NCBI GenBank assembly: GCA_036346375.1
Contig: CM070510.1
Location: 66,126,376 to 66,190,375, forward strand
DNA from: Guadua angustifolia
Taxonomy: Eukaryota > Streptophyta > Magnoliopsida > Poales > Poaceae
Direction of reading: 5' to 3'
DNA length: 64,000 nucleotides
The translations under genes and the position numbers were made by a program. Under the pieces are notes generated by a model that was given only the letters and a program-made list of their open reading frames with translations, was not told the DNA's origin and searched no databases. This document shows positions 1 to 11,443 of this stretch, in pieces. Each line of letters begins with the position of its first letter. The first letter of the stretch is position 1.

Positions 1-1
1 T

Positions 2-100
2 TCAACAGATCGCACGGGGGCTTACCGGCTAGCGATGCCCGATGGCAGAGAGCTCTCTAGCTCGTGGAACATAGATCAACTTCGCAAATTTTATGTGTAA
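2..100 (+). CDS. C-terminal tail of gypsy-type pol polyprotein (partial)
   Basis: An open frame enters from the left edge and stops at TAA 98-100. Its last residues read W-N-I-D-Q-L-R-K-F-Y-V, a form of the 'SWNIDxLRKFY' ending typical of the integrase end of grass Ty3/gypsy polyproteins. Only about 32 residues are visible, so neither the catalytic core nor the intactness of the element can be judged. Its position fits the LTR and polypurine tract downstream on the same strand. Confidence 0.65.
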   Translation, partial: STDRTGAYRLAMPDGRELSSSWNIDQLRKFYV

Positions 101-634
101 TCTCTATACCTTTAAAATTTCAATAAAAGGATATTCTCTGATTCCTACTATTCATGTCTTTTTTCTTTATAAGCATCTCTGTAAGCTTTCTTCGAGCACG
201 ACCTTCGTATTCGCCCCTTAGTCTGGGTATCACGAGCTTTACGTTCACCCCCCACAGTGATCGAGCTCAACGAAGTTTAAACTCTTCGCAATCAGCTCAC
301 CCCTGCGTCCGGGATTGAACTACAAGTCTCGCAGCTTTGGCTATTGAGTGCGCGCATGGTCGTGGTCGTGGAGTTGGTGATTTACTGAGTTCGCTTGTGC
401 ATCTCTTTTTCGCGAGAATTCTATCCCGATTCTGCAGGTCATGGTCACTTGCTCGTCTTCTACTTGTGTCCAAGGTCGGCGTTGTTTCGACCTTGGACCC
501 AACGGGCCGGGCTAGGTCGTAATATCTACTGAACAACCTATTGATCTTGATCGCGAACAAGAAGCGCACACTTCAAAAAAGGTAAACCAAAACTTAATAA
601 CGCCAAATGTTTTACAGACCAAGGATGATCGAAC

Positions 635-3600
635 TCACAGACCCTCCATCTCGCTGCGAAGCTTTCTTGTTCGAGCTTCGGCGACTCGCCCGCAGCTGCC
701 GAGACTTTGATCGCCGCAGAGGGCCTCGTTGGTTGCGTCCGTGGCTCGGCGACGTTCGTCGTTAAGTTGGGCCAGGGCGGTCTTCGCCGCCCTGCTGGCA
801 CGGCCAAGCTTCTCCTCCAGCCCCGTGACCTTGGCCTCTAGCTCGGGAGACGCCTTGGTCGAGGATGATAGCTCGGCGACGGTTTTCTCCAACGCCTCGA
901 CCTTGGCACGCTCGTTGGCAAGCGCTGTGGCTGTGGCAGTGGATTGCTCCTTGGCGGCTTCCTCGAGTACCACGACCTTGGCGCGCTCGTCAGCAAGCGC
1001 CTGGGCCGCGGTGGCGGCTTGTTCCTCAGCAGCCTTCTCGAGGGCATCGATCCTGGCGCGTAGGGTCTCGAGCGCCGAGTCTGAAGAAGTTCGCTCCGCG
1101 GCGGCCTTCTCTAGCAGCTCGACCTTGGCGCGCTCCGCATCAAAGGCCTCGATCGCTCTGGTCGCTCGAGCGCGCTCGTGCTCCTGCGCCTTCAACCCAT
1201 GCTCGCGCTCGGAGGATCTGGTCCTCTCGAGCTCGGCGGCATGGGACACCTCCAGCGCCACCATCGTGCGACGCAAGTCGTTAAGCTCCCGGTTGAGCCG
1301 CCGATTTCGCAAGACGACCTCGATGGTCGCAGAGAGTCTGAGCGCTTCGGTCTCCCTCTCTTCCACGGCGTTCAAGATCTGGCGAGCACGCCGGCGTGTT
1401 TCGTTGAGACCTTGAAGCCCACGGTCACACCGCCAACCGCCTTGAAAACGAGGAAAGCGATTTGGTAAGAAGTCGACAAGGACACATAACTTAACATATT
1501 ACAGATAGATAAGGAAAGTTCCTACCTCATGGAGTCTACCGGTGATGCTGCTATTGGAGAACTCCTCGCTCATTTCGTCAAGGCGAAGTGTGTTGATCTC
1601 GAAACCTTCGCCTGTGTCCTCGCGTGACTGAGCCTTCTTCAGTCACCGCACACCTTGTCCGAGGCCTGCGGATGACGTGCCGGCGGCAGCCCGGGATTCT
1701 TCCACATCGGCCGCGGGTCGGACCCGACCAGTCTGAAGATCAGCCGGGCCCGACCTCCGTAGTCGGGGATCCGGCCAGCTCGGAGGCGGGAGTTGCCGCA
1801 GCAGCGGCATCCGACCCAACCCCTGGGGGTGGAACGTTGCGTTCCATGGGGGCTGGAAGTTCGCAAGCCGGGGCGTCGGAGTGTTTCCCGCTGTCAAGGT
1901 CGCCCTCCATGGCCTGAGGAACCACGACCTCGCCATCAGGCGCGATCTTGGTCGGCAGAACCTCAGGGGCTTCAGTGGCATGGCCTTCGACGATCGGCGG
2001 CGCCGCGACCTGGGGGGCCCGGACGCCCATGTCTCCCTCGGTCTCGGGAGGATCGACGACCGCGAGGGTACCCGTCTCGCCGGTGCTGTAATCCTCGCTG
2101 ATCGCAGGTTGGGGGTCCGCCTCGTCCGGGCTATCAAGGCCTTGGTCGAACTCCCCGACCGGAACCCAGCTCGAGGCCCCGGCAAGAGCGCGCCTTTGCC
2201 CCGTAGATCGGCGCGGGGCCAGCATGTAGGCGTCTGCCCCCTCCTCGGACTCGGACTCGCCCTGAACAACAGGCATTGTCAGTGTGGGCAGGCTCGGGTC
2301 TCGAGCGCTCGAGGTCTGCAATCAAGGATAAGCACTAAGAAAAACACGGAGATGGAGCAGGTTGCAAAGCCAGGCTCTTACCTGGGTCGGTGGCCTCTGC
2401 CTCGTCGATGGCCGGCGATGGTCCTGTCGCCCCGAGCTTGGAGGAGGAATCCACTTCATTCCTCTGGTCTGGGGAGGCAAAGCTCGCGACGAGCCCGCAC
2501 CGCCTGGCGGGGGGCTCGGTGGTCTGGCGGCGGCCGCTGCGCTTTGTTGCTGCCAAGTAAAGAAACTTTGTTAGGCCCTGAGAAGCCAAGGGCGCGAGCT
2601 CGGGAAATTGGCTATGATCGTCTTTACCATGACGCGATCACCCCATTCGATGTGAGGCCTCTTCATCCTGGCGGTCGCCTCCGTTGAGGGAGTCTTTTCT
2701 TTCCTTTTGCTCTTGCCCTCATCGGGCAAGGGGCGATCTCGCATTGTCTCCCACAACTCTTGATGATCCTACAAGTAAGCACGGGTCAGGCAAAGACGTG
2801 CGCATGTTCGGATGAGGCTGTAGGTCGTGGAAGGCTTACCTCGGGTTTTCGTCGCAAGACGTTCTTCGGGACCGGATCGTCGAGGGTGTATTCATACGCC
2901 AGTTTCCCGAACATTTCCTGCATCCTGGCCGCGACCCAGGACTCCTTCGGCGCTACACGAGCAAGAGCCATCATAGGAGGAAGAAGTACGAAGTCAATCA
3001 AAAGCTTTGTGGCTGAAGACCTTACGGATGAACTCATGGTCGAATCGTCGCGTCCCTGGATCTGGGAGAACGGATGTAACCTCTTCCGCAGGGGGGACAC
3101 CCGATTCCGCAGAAAATCGTTCGCGATCGCCTGACCGGTGAGACCGCGTGTGGCGCAAATATGGATGGCGGCGATGGCTTCTGCGTCGACGTTGAGGTCC
3201 TCAGTCTCTGGGGTCTCTATCTTCCCAGTGATGGCGGCTCCTTCGTATCGCAGCCTCCCGTTCTCCCCCTTCTTGAGGTAGAACCAACGCCCGACCATAG
3301 ACCAAGAGAGTCCGGCCAGGATCTTGGGCAGAGCCCACTTGAGCCGGGCCGCCGAAGTAGAGGCACCCGACCACGGGTCCTTCCTGAGCGGAAGAGGGAG
3401 AAGAAGGAAGAAGAGCGAGGCGTGGGAAGAATCCCCAGAACCCTCGCATAGATGGGAGAAGACGGCTAAGGTGAGGACGGAGTTGGGTACCGTGTTGATC
3501 ACTTCAACTGCAACTGCCGAGATGTCGGCCAAGAATTCGCTCTCCGGGTCCGCACCAAGAGGGAATCTTTGCTCGATCTGACGATCTCGTCATCTCGGAT

Positions 3601-3707
3601 GAGGTTCGGTCTCGCCATCGCAACCGCCAGTCACTGATCCAACACCCTGTGGCCTCGAGCTCCTTCATCCTCGTGACCGATAAGGTGCTTTTCCTCGGCT
3701 TGGCCAT
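635..3707 (-). pseudogene. Antisense accessory ORF of the gypsy element (putative gypsy-type transposon protein), decayed
   Basis: Reading on -, opposite to pol, are several blocks: a short start at 3707 (MAKPRKSTLS...), a globular block 3532-2786 containing 'AVFSHLCEG', 'RWFYLKKGE' and 'DFLRNRVSPLRKR', an acidic Pro/Ala/Glu-rich low-complexity block 2321-1740, and a C-terminal Ala/Glu/Lys-rich coiled coil 1375-635 with repeated 'DERAKVxxLEKAAxE' heptads. This matches the layout of the grass protein family labelled putative gypsy-type transposon (PF04195-like N-terminus plus coiled coil). Function is unknown. Blocks are in different frames; some breaks may be introns, but after 'HLCEG' the homology appears to change frame, so I call it decayed. 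Confidence 0.6.
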
Positions 3708-4102
3708 GGCAAAACGTCGAGTGAAGATGGAAAGGCGGTCCTTTCGGCGAGAAGGCTTGGGGAGGACGCAAAACTTTCAGGCTGATTATCCAAAGCTCGG
3801 GGTCTTCCACGGCGCTCTTAGGATTTAACCTCCTACGGCGCCTCAAAAGACGCGCCGGGCATGATTAGACGGGCTCAATTAAGACCTGAGCGGCGGACTC
3901 GAAGCATTGCAGGTGTCCGCCGGCTGTTGGCATCCGTATCATTTCGGAAAAATCAAAGGTCGCCAGGTGTCTCGCCTGGGGTTCACTTTGCGATCTCCGC
4001 CCGACCTCGAGCAAGGTTCCAAGACCTTACAAGGGTTGCCGCCAACGACCTGTTGGGTGAGGCTCGAGGCCATTCTGGGTGCTACTCCTACTACGACCTT
4101 GA

Positions 4103-4117
4103 GCCTCGGGGGCTAGC
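4103..4117 (+). other. Polypurine-like tract before the 3' LTR
   Basis: The sequence 'gcctcgggggctagc' directly precedes the TGTCGG start of the LTR. This 'cctcgggggcta' form is common at the internal/3' LTR border of grass Ty3/gypsy elements and would prime plus-strand DNA synthesis. Confidence 0.5.
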
Positions 4118-4783
4118 TGTCGGGGGCCGGGCAACCCTTGGTCGGTCAACAGACAGTCAACCAGCCCTCTTTCCGGAAGGCCTCGACCAAAGACTCGGAT
4201 CAAGCTCGGGACCGCTCGAGCTAGGGCGCAGTATCTCCGAGCTCGGAGCCCTCACGACCTGCTGTTCGGGGTGATTCAAGGTCGGCGGCGTCCCCTTGGG
4301 CCCCGGACACGTCATCACTTGGCGGTTGCGGGAACGTGGGATCGTGGAGTAATGCGGGCGCGCGCGGCGGGATCGGAACGGTTACCACCGGCTATCAATG
4401 TGCATGAAGGCCACGATCCGAGGATAACTCTTAACGTTGCGGGGGAGTGGGTATAAAACTAGGGCTTTGTAAATAACTTGGGGAAGAACGATCAACACAC
4501 AGACACTGGAGTTCAAGTCTAGACTTAGCATCGTCAAGATTGAGCTGTAATCCTCCTTTGTATCCACAAAAGGCAAGAAACACCGCCACAAGGCTACTGG
4601 AGTAGAGCTGTTACCTTCTCAGGGGCTCGAACCAGGATAAATCTCTGTCTTGTCCGTTGTCTCCTTGCTCCGACCATAGACCTCCTCGACCTCAATCCCC
4701 TGTTCGAGCAAAGCGCAGTTGTGGTCCTGTTTCTCATTAATCCCTACCTCATTTTCTACGGTTGGCGATCCCGATCGCCGACA
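4118..4783 (+). repeat. 3' LTR of the gypsy element
   Basis: The 666 bp segment begins TGTCGGGGGCC and ends ...CGATCGCCGACA, giving the TG...CA termini and short inverted ends (TGTCGG / CCGACA) of an LTR. A TATA box (TATAAAA, 4452-4458) sits in the middle, followed by a probable R/U5 region with the 'gggctcgaaccaggataaatc' block seen in grass gypsy LTRs. Orientation is +, matching the pol tail. Confidence 0.75.
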
Positions 4784-6057
4784 ATTTCTATAAACATTAT
4801 TATTCGCTAATTCTTTCTGAGCTCACCTGGTTACCTGTTTTAAACGCATCGACACATTGCGAAATTCTGAACTACTGATTCGATTGGCCCTCCCGCTTCC
4901 CAGTAGGATTGTGCCTATGCACATTTGCTCAAAAGAGTTACTGTTGTGAATTAAGACCACAAAAAGGCCCCATTCACAGCTGGATTCAGGTTCTTATATG
5001 TGCAGAAGTTGGCTTCTAGTGTTTAGTCAAATTGTATCCCAAATTTCTCCTCCTAAATGAAGTTATGCATATATGTAGTACTTCCATGTGTGCCATTGTG
5101 AATGCTACAGTTGTCCATGCCAAATATACTGGTCGTTTTGAGACGGTGTAGACTTGTGGATATAATAGTTTAATTGGCATCAAGAACTTTAGATTCCAAC
5201 TGTTCCCTCATCTCGTATCACTTCACTATATTGCTCCGAGTCGTAGGCAAAAGCATCTGACATGCAACTTGGTCTCAACTCTGAAACACGGTGTAATAGC
5301 TAGTAGAATAGAGCAGAGCAGCGCATAACAGAGGAAGCTAGACAGTGGTGCTACATGCGTGTGTGCCAGGCTGCCAGCTGATCTAGATGTTAACCGACAG
5401 TGAACATTGGACCGTGTGAATGCTTACATACATGATATATACTACCTAGTAGACGCCTTCGATTCTCCCATCATCCATTGCTCGGCTGTTAATCCGATGT
5501 AATTAAACCACATGCTTATGGGCGTGTATTAATCGCCACCGTTACAAGTCTCCTCACATGCATACATACAGATGGTTAATCTAGCAAGTTCCAAACATGC
5601 GTGATGCGCATGCAGAATTTTACAGTCTTTGCTGTTAGCTATGCCTACTATTTGCCTTGCTGACAGTGATGGAGCTAGCGATCCAAGTAGCGTCAAGGAT
5701 CGAGAGTGGATAAATCTGGTGGCGTCATTGATCATTTACGAAGCATTTGATTGTTCATGATCAATAACAGAATAACTCGATATCAAATAGAAATATGAGA
5801 GATACTGGTGGCCAATCTTTGCCAAAAATTAAAGAATTCCCACTCTTATTGCCTTGCAGTAATCACATATATAATAACCACATTAGCTTTATTACAACCT
5901 TAAAATCAGTCCCTCAATTACATAACTTATTTGATTTTGTCAGAGGCGGATCCAAGGGCTGGTCAGGTGGGGCTGACACCCACTCTACTGCCGGCGGCAC
6001 CATAGATATCCCCTAGCACCGCCGGTCCTTTACAAGGTGTCATAGATATATGGCAAC
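4784..6057. other. Intergenic, no gene recognised
   Basis: AT-rich intergenic DNA between the gypsy LTR and a MITE. Only short open frames without recognisable domains. A 'gaggcggatcca' block near 5943, also present near 22299, hints at a fragment of a repeat. Confidence 0.5.
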
Positions 6058-6436
6058 ATATCCGGTGCAACCCCCTTCGTGAAACCACTGTGCAACTGAA
6101 CTAAAAAATATTTTAAAAAATTCTCAAAAAATTACCATATGTAGGGGAGATGAGCTTCTACAATCGTGCAAAATTTGAAGACCAAACCCAATCGCATTTG
6201 AAAGATATGAAAAAAACAAACAGCAAAAATGAATAGTGAAAACAGTAAAAAATCACTGTTCATGCTGAATTTGTCTTTTTTGTAACTGCTAGTATAGGAT
6301 GAATTTGATCATGAAATTTTATATGTAGGTGGGGTAAGTTGAGATGTACATCCATGATTTTTTTCAGAATTTTTTGAAACTTTTTTTAGTTCAGTTGCAC
6401 GGTGGTTTCACCGAGAGGGGTGATTGCATAGGATAT
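6058..6436. mobile_element. Foldback MITE (379 bp)
   Basis: The ends are inverted: 'gtgaaaccactgtgcaactg' on the left pairs with 'cagttgcacggtggtttcac' on the right, extending outward to atatcc / ggatat. The internal block around 'accatatgtaggggagatg' and 'caatcgcatttgaaagatat' also occurs in the MITE at 59057-59450. No coding capacity. It lies 145 bp beyond the stop codon of the first DUF241 gene. Confidence 0.6.
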
Positions 6437-6580
6437 TTTTCCTAGATGTAGACCATAGAGATTGAAGGTAGAAGAAGAAGAAGGCTAGAACACATCTTAA
6501 ATTTTAGTTCTGGTCCGCATTGGATTTTGTCGAGGAGGTACCTACCGCATCTCTGTCCACCACCCACCAGCTATGTCTAG

Positions 6581-7447
6581 TTAAAATGTTGGTGTGTGGA
6601 TGTTGAGCAAGGAAACCCTAGTCTGCACTAGACTCCTGAACACCTTCTCACTCTCGCTCTCCAGCTCCCCAATGCACTGCTCCAGCTCCTGCAGCTTCTC
6701 CAGCGCCGCCACCACGTCTCTCTGCTCCTTACAGGTGCCCTTCTTGCTCCTCAACGACGCACGCACCAATGTCAGCCTCTTCTTGGGCGAGGACGACGAT
6801 GCCGCCACGGCTGCTGCGGCGTCTGCAAGGGAGCCGACCTCCAGGAAGACGGACGCCGACGCCACCGCCATTTCGTTGATCGCCTCAGTCACCGTCCGGG
6901 CCACCTCAAGCTCCGAGGCCGCGACTTGACCGCTGGACGATGACGCCACGCTGGCACGCGCGCACCTCGCGGCCTCGCGCGCCATGGCGGCTGAGAGCTG
7001 GGTGAGCTCCTTGTCGACCTGGCGCTGAGCGCGCGCGGCGGACACGAGCTTGGCGGGGTCTCGGCGGCGCACGGCGGCCTGGAGCTCGGAGGCGTGCTGC
7101 CTGAGCGCGAGGAGCGCGGCGAGGAAGGAGCCGAAGGCGTCGGCGAGGACAAGGAACCCGTCAAGCAGGCGGTCTGTGGAGGCGGAGCTGCAGAGGAGCG
7201 CGGTCTGCGCCAGCGGCAGGTGCAGCAGCTCGTCGAGCACGCAGAGGAGCGCCCTGACGTGGGCCAGCGCCAGCGGGTTCTGGCCGGGGTTGGACGTCCA
7301 CGACCGGAGCGCGAGCATCTGGTCGTCCACGTGCATGAGCAGCGGGTGCGAGTGGCACGGCACGCTCGCAGACCGCACGTGCCCGCCGGTGAACGATCTC
7401 GTCGACCTGCCGGGGCTCGGCGGCACGCTCGTCATCGTCGTTGCCAT
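6581..7447 (-). CDS. DUF241/BPS1-like protein (cluster member 1)
   Basis: Single-exon gene of 288 residues. The family (PF03087, DUF241, BPS1-like) is plant-specific and of poorly known biochemistry; the link to BPS1-type root-to-shoot signalling is by family name only. Visible hallmarks are the N-terminal 'HVRSASVPCHSHPLL' motif followed by 'LRSW', a long helical middle with 'RRRDPAKLVSAARAQRQVDKEL', and the C-terminal signature 'LEQCIGELESESEKVFRSLVQTRVSLLNIH'-like block. The N-terminus (MATTMTSVPPSPGRSTRSF) differs from the 'MAPxFGRSISFPLSPxRxKP' start of the other three copies, so this is the most diverged member. No signal peptide or clear membrane segment. The first Met starts the conserved region. 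A TATA-like site lies about 130 bp upstream; the shared GACATGATCCGCGA motif is absent. Confidence 0.88.
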   Translation of the reverse strand: MATTMTSVPPSPGRSTRSFTGGHVRSASVPCHSHPLLMHVDDQMLALRSWTSNPGQNPLALAHVRALLCVLDELLHLPLAQTALLCSSASTDRLLDGFLVLADAFGSFLAALLALRQHASELQAAVRRRDPAKLVSAARAQRQVDKELTQLSAAMAREAARCARASVASSSSGQVAASELEVARTVTEAINEMAVASASVFLEVGSLADAAAAVAASSSSPKKRLTLVRASLRSKKGTCKEQRDVVAALEKLQELEQCIGELESESEKVFRSLVQTRVSLLNIHTPTF

Positions 7448-7577
7448 CGATCGTTAATTCGTCTCTGATCTGATCTCTCTTTCTTTAGCTTAATTAATTA
7501 GCGTTGATCTGTGGTAGCTAGCTAGTGTGGTCGACGGAATGGAGGAGAGATGAGGAGGGAAGCGTGTGGGAGCGACG

Positions 7578-7585
7578 TATATAAA
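7578..7585 (-). promoter_or_regulatory. Candidate TATA element of DUF241 gene 1
   Basis: TTTATATA read on -, about 130 bp upstream of the ATG at 7447, in otherwise GC-mixed sequence. Spacing is reasonable for a plant 5' UTR of about 100 nt. Confidence 0.4.
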
Positions 7586-8000
7586 CGAGAATACGATGTA
7601 GCGATCAGGAGTTGTTGAGTTGTCGTGATGTAGGTCACTGTTTGAAAAGCCATGCACACGGAAGCAGCGCGCTGGTCAGCTTCACCGACGAAGCTTCTAT
7701 GAAATGGACGTCGAACATTGTTGGGCTGGGCTTTTTTCCGATCTGGCCTGCGGGCCAGAACATCACGGATATTGAACAATAGGACTAGGTTAGATCTTCT
7801 CACGACGAATGGTTACCGACGTCTGTTTTACCAAATGTTAGTAGTGTTAATGAAATTTATCAAACATTTGATTTGCTATCAAATTTGAGTAAGATTCTCT
7901 TCTTCCATAGTTCTTTAGTTTATTCCCTTGCCAATGTCTGGCCAAAACATTAGTAGCCAATTTGGTGATCAATTTTTGAAAATGCCAAATTCTTGTAAAA

Positions 8001-9426
8001 CTAGATCAATGCTCGTGCATTGCTACGAAAAATAAAATTAGTAACGAAACATAAAGGTCAAGCAATAAAAAAAATTGTGCTACAAGATCAAACATCTTCC
8101 GATTACAAAAATTTTTATGGTTTCTTCTCCAGTATGAATTAAAACCAAATATATTGTACGTAGTAATATTTATTACCAATATCAAAAATCAATCAATCAT
8201 TTTAATCCCTTTTTGCAATTTATATTACCAGCTCGTGTTCCTCTTCCTCTCGCCATACCTGCAGCGCGCGCTCCTCGGTGCCATCGACCTCGTCTTCCTC
8301 GTCGCCTCGCTCGTCCTCGTCATCCACTGCCTTCGCAAGGGCGACACAGAGGCATCCCCTGAGCACGAGGCGCTGCTGCCGAAGCCACCGCCATTCCAGG
8401 ACCACTGGCCGCTACGCAGTCGAGCTCGGGACGTCCGCCGTCTTCACCGCGGCATCCGCCGTCCTCCTCGCGCTCGTGTTCTTTCTCCTGTTAGCACGCC
8501 ATGGCGAGCTGTGGAGTCCGCCTTGCTCGCCGCCCACTTCGTCGCGCATGCCATGGCCGCGTGGTCAGTCGCCTTAGAGAAAGGGGCCGCCGCCACCCAG
8601 CATTTGCACTTCCGCGTCTTCTGGATCGCCACCACCCTCGGCTCCGCTCTCTTCTCCGCTTCGGCGGTGGTCCGCTACGCCAACAGTTCGCTGCTCTTCC
8701 CAGATGACCCTCTCGCTTTTGTTGACCTACTCGTCTCCATGCCTCTGGCGTACCTAGCCATCACTAGCTTCACCAGCCATAACGCCGGAGCCTATGAAGG
8801 TGAACCAGAAAACACCAGCGTCGAGGCACCCGCCACGCCGTGCTCCGCCACGTCGTTCCTCTCTCTCGCGACGTTTAGCTGGATCAACTCGTTTATCTCC
8901 AAAGGGTATGTCAATGACTCTCTCACCGCCGATGATGTCCCACCGGTGTCGCCGGACAACCGCGCCGAAGTGTTGTACGCTTTATTCACGTCCAATTGGT
9001 CGGCGCTGGTGTCACGGCACCTGGTGGTCATCGCGCTCTGGTTGTCCTTCTGGCCGGAGTTACTACTGACCACAGCATTTGGCCTCCTACGCCTGGCGGC
9101 CATGTACGTCAGTCCATCACTTATTGATTAGTTCGTTGAATTCATTAGCCGCGGCGACACGACATGGGAGATCTTGAATGAATTCACTTGATTGATTCTA
9201 TGAAAATTATACAGCATATATAGAGTACAAAAGGAATGATTGGCCGGCTATTAATTACTAGTAATAATTAGGGATTTTGCTATGATAATCAGCCATATTT
9301 AGAGAGATATGGCTGGCTGTAAATTAGGAAAGAATAATTAGCTATAATGACCGGCTATTATTGGAGATATGGGGGGCTAGGAAGAACGGACCGCTGCCAC
9401 CAACTGCAAATTTATATTAGTAGAGA
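8001..9426 (-). mobile_element. Non-autonomous Helitron carrying an ABCC gene fragment
   Basis: Read on -, the segment starts with TCTCTACTAATATAAATTTG (9426 inward), a classical plant Helitron 5' end preceded by A. It ends with a hairpin (TCGTAGCAATGCACGA, 8014-8029) followed about 10 nt later by CTAG at 8004-8001 and then T. This gives insertion between A and T with a CTRR terminus and no target duplication, as expected for rolling-circle transposition. The interior has no Rep/helicase, only a broken ABC-transporter fragment in the opposite orientation, typical of Helitron gene capture. It lies upstream of DUF241 gene 1. Confidence 0.68.
8226..9176 (+). pseudogene. ABCC (MRP-type) ABC transporter N-terminal fragment
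   Basis: Translated segments match the N-terminal membrane region (TMD0/linker and start of TMD1) of plant ABCC transporters: 'LFLSPYLQRALLGAIDLVFL', 'WRAVESALLAAHFVAHAMAAW', 'FRVFWIATTLGSALFSASA', then 'ATFSWINSFISKGY' and 'LTADDVPPVSPDNRAEVLYAL'. The last two are strong ABCC signatures just ahead of TMD1. Near 8400-8510 the homologous frame changes (the 'TSAVFTAASAVLLALVFFLLL' stretch is in another frame), and a TAG at 9129-9131 interrupts '...SPSLID-FVEFIS'. Homology ends near 9176. No ATP-binding domains are present. It is a captured, non-functional exon fragment inside a Helitron. Confidence 0.78.
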
Positions 9427-10012
9427 TTTTATGAGGCAAATGTGTCATCAAACCAAACAGGCTCATGATCCAAATCCGAGAATCAGAAAAGTGTATGGAG
9501 AGCAGACTTTTGGGAGATAATTAGAGTGGGATCTCCGGGTAGTGCTGGGCTGGCAGGCACCATGCCAGCTGCGGTGTCGCGGTGTTGCCGGTGGCCGGTC
9601 CGGCCGCCAGATGCTTAGTTATAATATGGAGCACGAGCGAATCTCTCCCGATTAGAAATCGACCGATCGAACGACCCATCCATAGGGCTTGACCTAGGGA
9701 AGAGCAAGCTTGCAAGCTATCAACTGCCTCACCTTATTCTGTCTAATCCACACTGAAACAGGCAGCTGTTTCCTGGAGATCAGATCATGGTTACATCACT
9801 TGAGCTTCTGTGCAGACAAATGTCTATGGCGATGCGACATGACAGGGTGTTATGTACGCAATATATATGCGCATATCTTACGTCCGTGACAACTCAACCG
9901 ACCCATCGATCGCCCCTTGATCCAATTGTGATTTGTTAACTACGAAACTGTTACAGCTTATATTTACACTCTTATGCGCGGAAGAAAGCCAGAGCAACCA
10001 GGCCGTCCAGCT
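9427..10012. other. Intergenic, no gene recognised
   Basis: Flanking DNA between two Helitron-type insertions. Only short open frames and no clear repeat ends. Confidence 0.4.
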
Positions 10013-11443
10013 GTCACCCTGCACGTTTTGCGAAAAAGCCCCTCCGTTTCTTCAAAATTACGGATAGGTCCCTGTGGAATTTTATGTGAGATAAAGATCT
10101 TTTTTTTTCTTCGCGTTTGGGTCCCTGGCGTGGTATTTTACGGAAAAGCCTCCGTTAATTTGAATCACGAACTAGCCCTTTTCTAATTTTTCGGATAGCG
10201 AATGGTCCAAAAAATAACAAACAGTCCCTCGCTTTACGTTCGAGTCCTTTCTCCGTTTTCCGGAAAAAATGTTTTCGCCATCCAAAAACCGAAAAAATGT
10301 TTTCGTCACACAAAAAACACAGATTCGTCAAGGTTTATAGCAACTTATGGATTTGCCAACGGTCATAACCGTGTTTTTTAAAAAATATAGATTAGTCCAA
10401 GATTTATAGCGACCCATAAATTCGCCGTGGTCCTAACGACCCATTTTTTAACAAACACAAAAACAAAAACGAAAAACATATTCATCGAAGGTTTAACCCG
10501 AAAAAATGTTTTCGTCACAAAAAAACACAGATTCGTCGAAGGTTTATAGCAACTTATGGATTTGCCAACGGGTCATAACCGCAGGTTTTTTTAAAAAAAA
10601 ATATAGATTAGTCCGAAGATTTATAGCGACCCATAAATTCGCCGGCGGGTCCTAACGACCCATTTTTTTAACAAACACAAAAAAACAAAAAACGAAAAAA
10701 CATATTCATCGAAGGTTTAACCCGGAAAAAATGTTTTCGTCACAAAAAAAACACAGATTCGTCGAAGGTTTATAGCAACTTATGGATTTACCAACGGGTC
10801 ATAACCGCGGGTTTTTTTTTAAAAAATATAGATTAGTCTGAAGATTTATAGCGACCCATAAATTCGTGGTCCTAACGACCCATTTTTTTAACAAACACAA
10901 AAACCAAAAACAAAAAAAACAGATTCGAAGGTTTATAGCGGTTCATGGATTAAGCATCGTCCGAAAGCAATTTTTAAAAAGGAAATCCGTAAAAAAGGTA
11001 CGACTTCCTTTTAAAAAACAAAAACGCAGATTCAACCGTAATTTTCTAAATAAAACACGCATCGACAAAAAAACACGGATTCATCGAAGGTTTAGAACAA
11101 CTTGTGTATTTGTCAACGGGTCATAACCATGGGTTTTTTTAAAAAAAAAGTTGATTCGTCCAAAGATTTATATCGACCCGTAGATTCGCCAGTGAATCCT
11201 AACGACCCATTTTTTTTAACAAACACAAAAAACAAAAAAAAACGCGGATTCAACCGCAATTTTCTAAATAAAACACGCATCGACAAAAAAAACACGGATT
11301 CGTCGAAGGTTTACACCGATGGCTCCTAGCCAGCCAATTTTTTTAAAAAAAACACTACCGAGAAAAATGGAATTTCAATTTTTGTTGAAAAATTTGGATC
11401 AGATTTTTTCGCCGGGCGCGGCATCGCGCGCCATTCTACCTAG
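10013..11443 (+). mobile_element. Non-autonomous Helitron-like element, copy 1
   Basis: The right end has the Helitron 3' signature: a hairpin GGCGCG-gcatcg-CGCGCC at 11415-11432, then CTAG (11440-11443) followed by T. The left part ('gcgaaaaagcccctccgtttc', 'gcgtttgggtccctgg', 'cttttctaatttttcggata') matches, in reverse orientation, the elements at 32685-33886 and 40643-41825. The interior is A-rich and tandemly repeated with no real coding capacity. The 5' border is approximate: homology starts near 10013 and I did not find a clear TC start. Confidence 0.5.
10260..10960 (+). repeat. Tandem repeat of about 235 bp in Helitron-like copy 1
   Basis: Three successive copies of a unit containing 'acacagattcgtc', 'ggtttatagcaacttatgg', 'tagcgacccataaattcgcc' and 'cctaacgacccattttt' start near 10270, 10497 and 10735; a partial fourth follows. 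Copies differ mainly in lengths of A and T runs. Confidence 0.7.

Larger units (their letters stand above)
1..4783 (+). mobile_element. 3' part of a Tat-type Ty3/gypsy LTR retrotransposon
   Basis: The left window edge cuts an LTR retrotransposon on +. In order it shows the end of the pol reading frame (stop at 98-100), a non-coding spacer, a long accessory ORF on the opposite strand (about 3707-635), a polypurine-like tract just before 4118, and a complete 3' LTR (4118-4783). An extra antisense ORF between pol and the 3' LTR is known from the Tat lineage (Grande, RIRE2 and relatives), which is why I assign it there. The 5' LTR, gag and most of pol lie outside the window, so the target duplication cannot be checked. 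Confidence 0.75.

Noticed and set aside
729..1415. Long ORF on + (228 codons), Ser/Ala-rich
   Set aside because: It is the reverse-strand shadow of the coiled-coil block of the antisense accessory ORF; composition follows from the Ala/Glu/Lys heptads on -.
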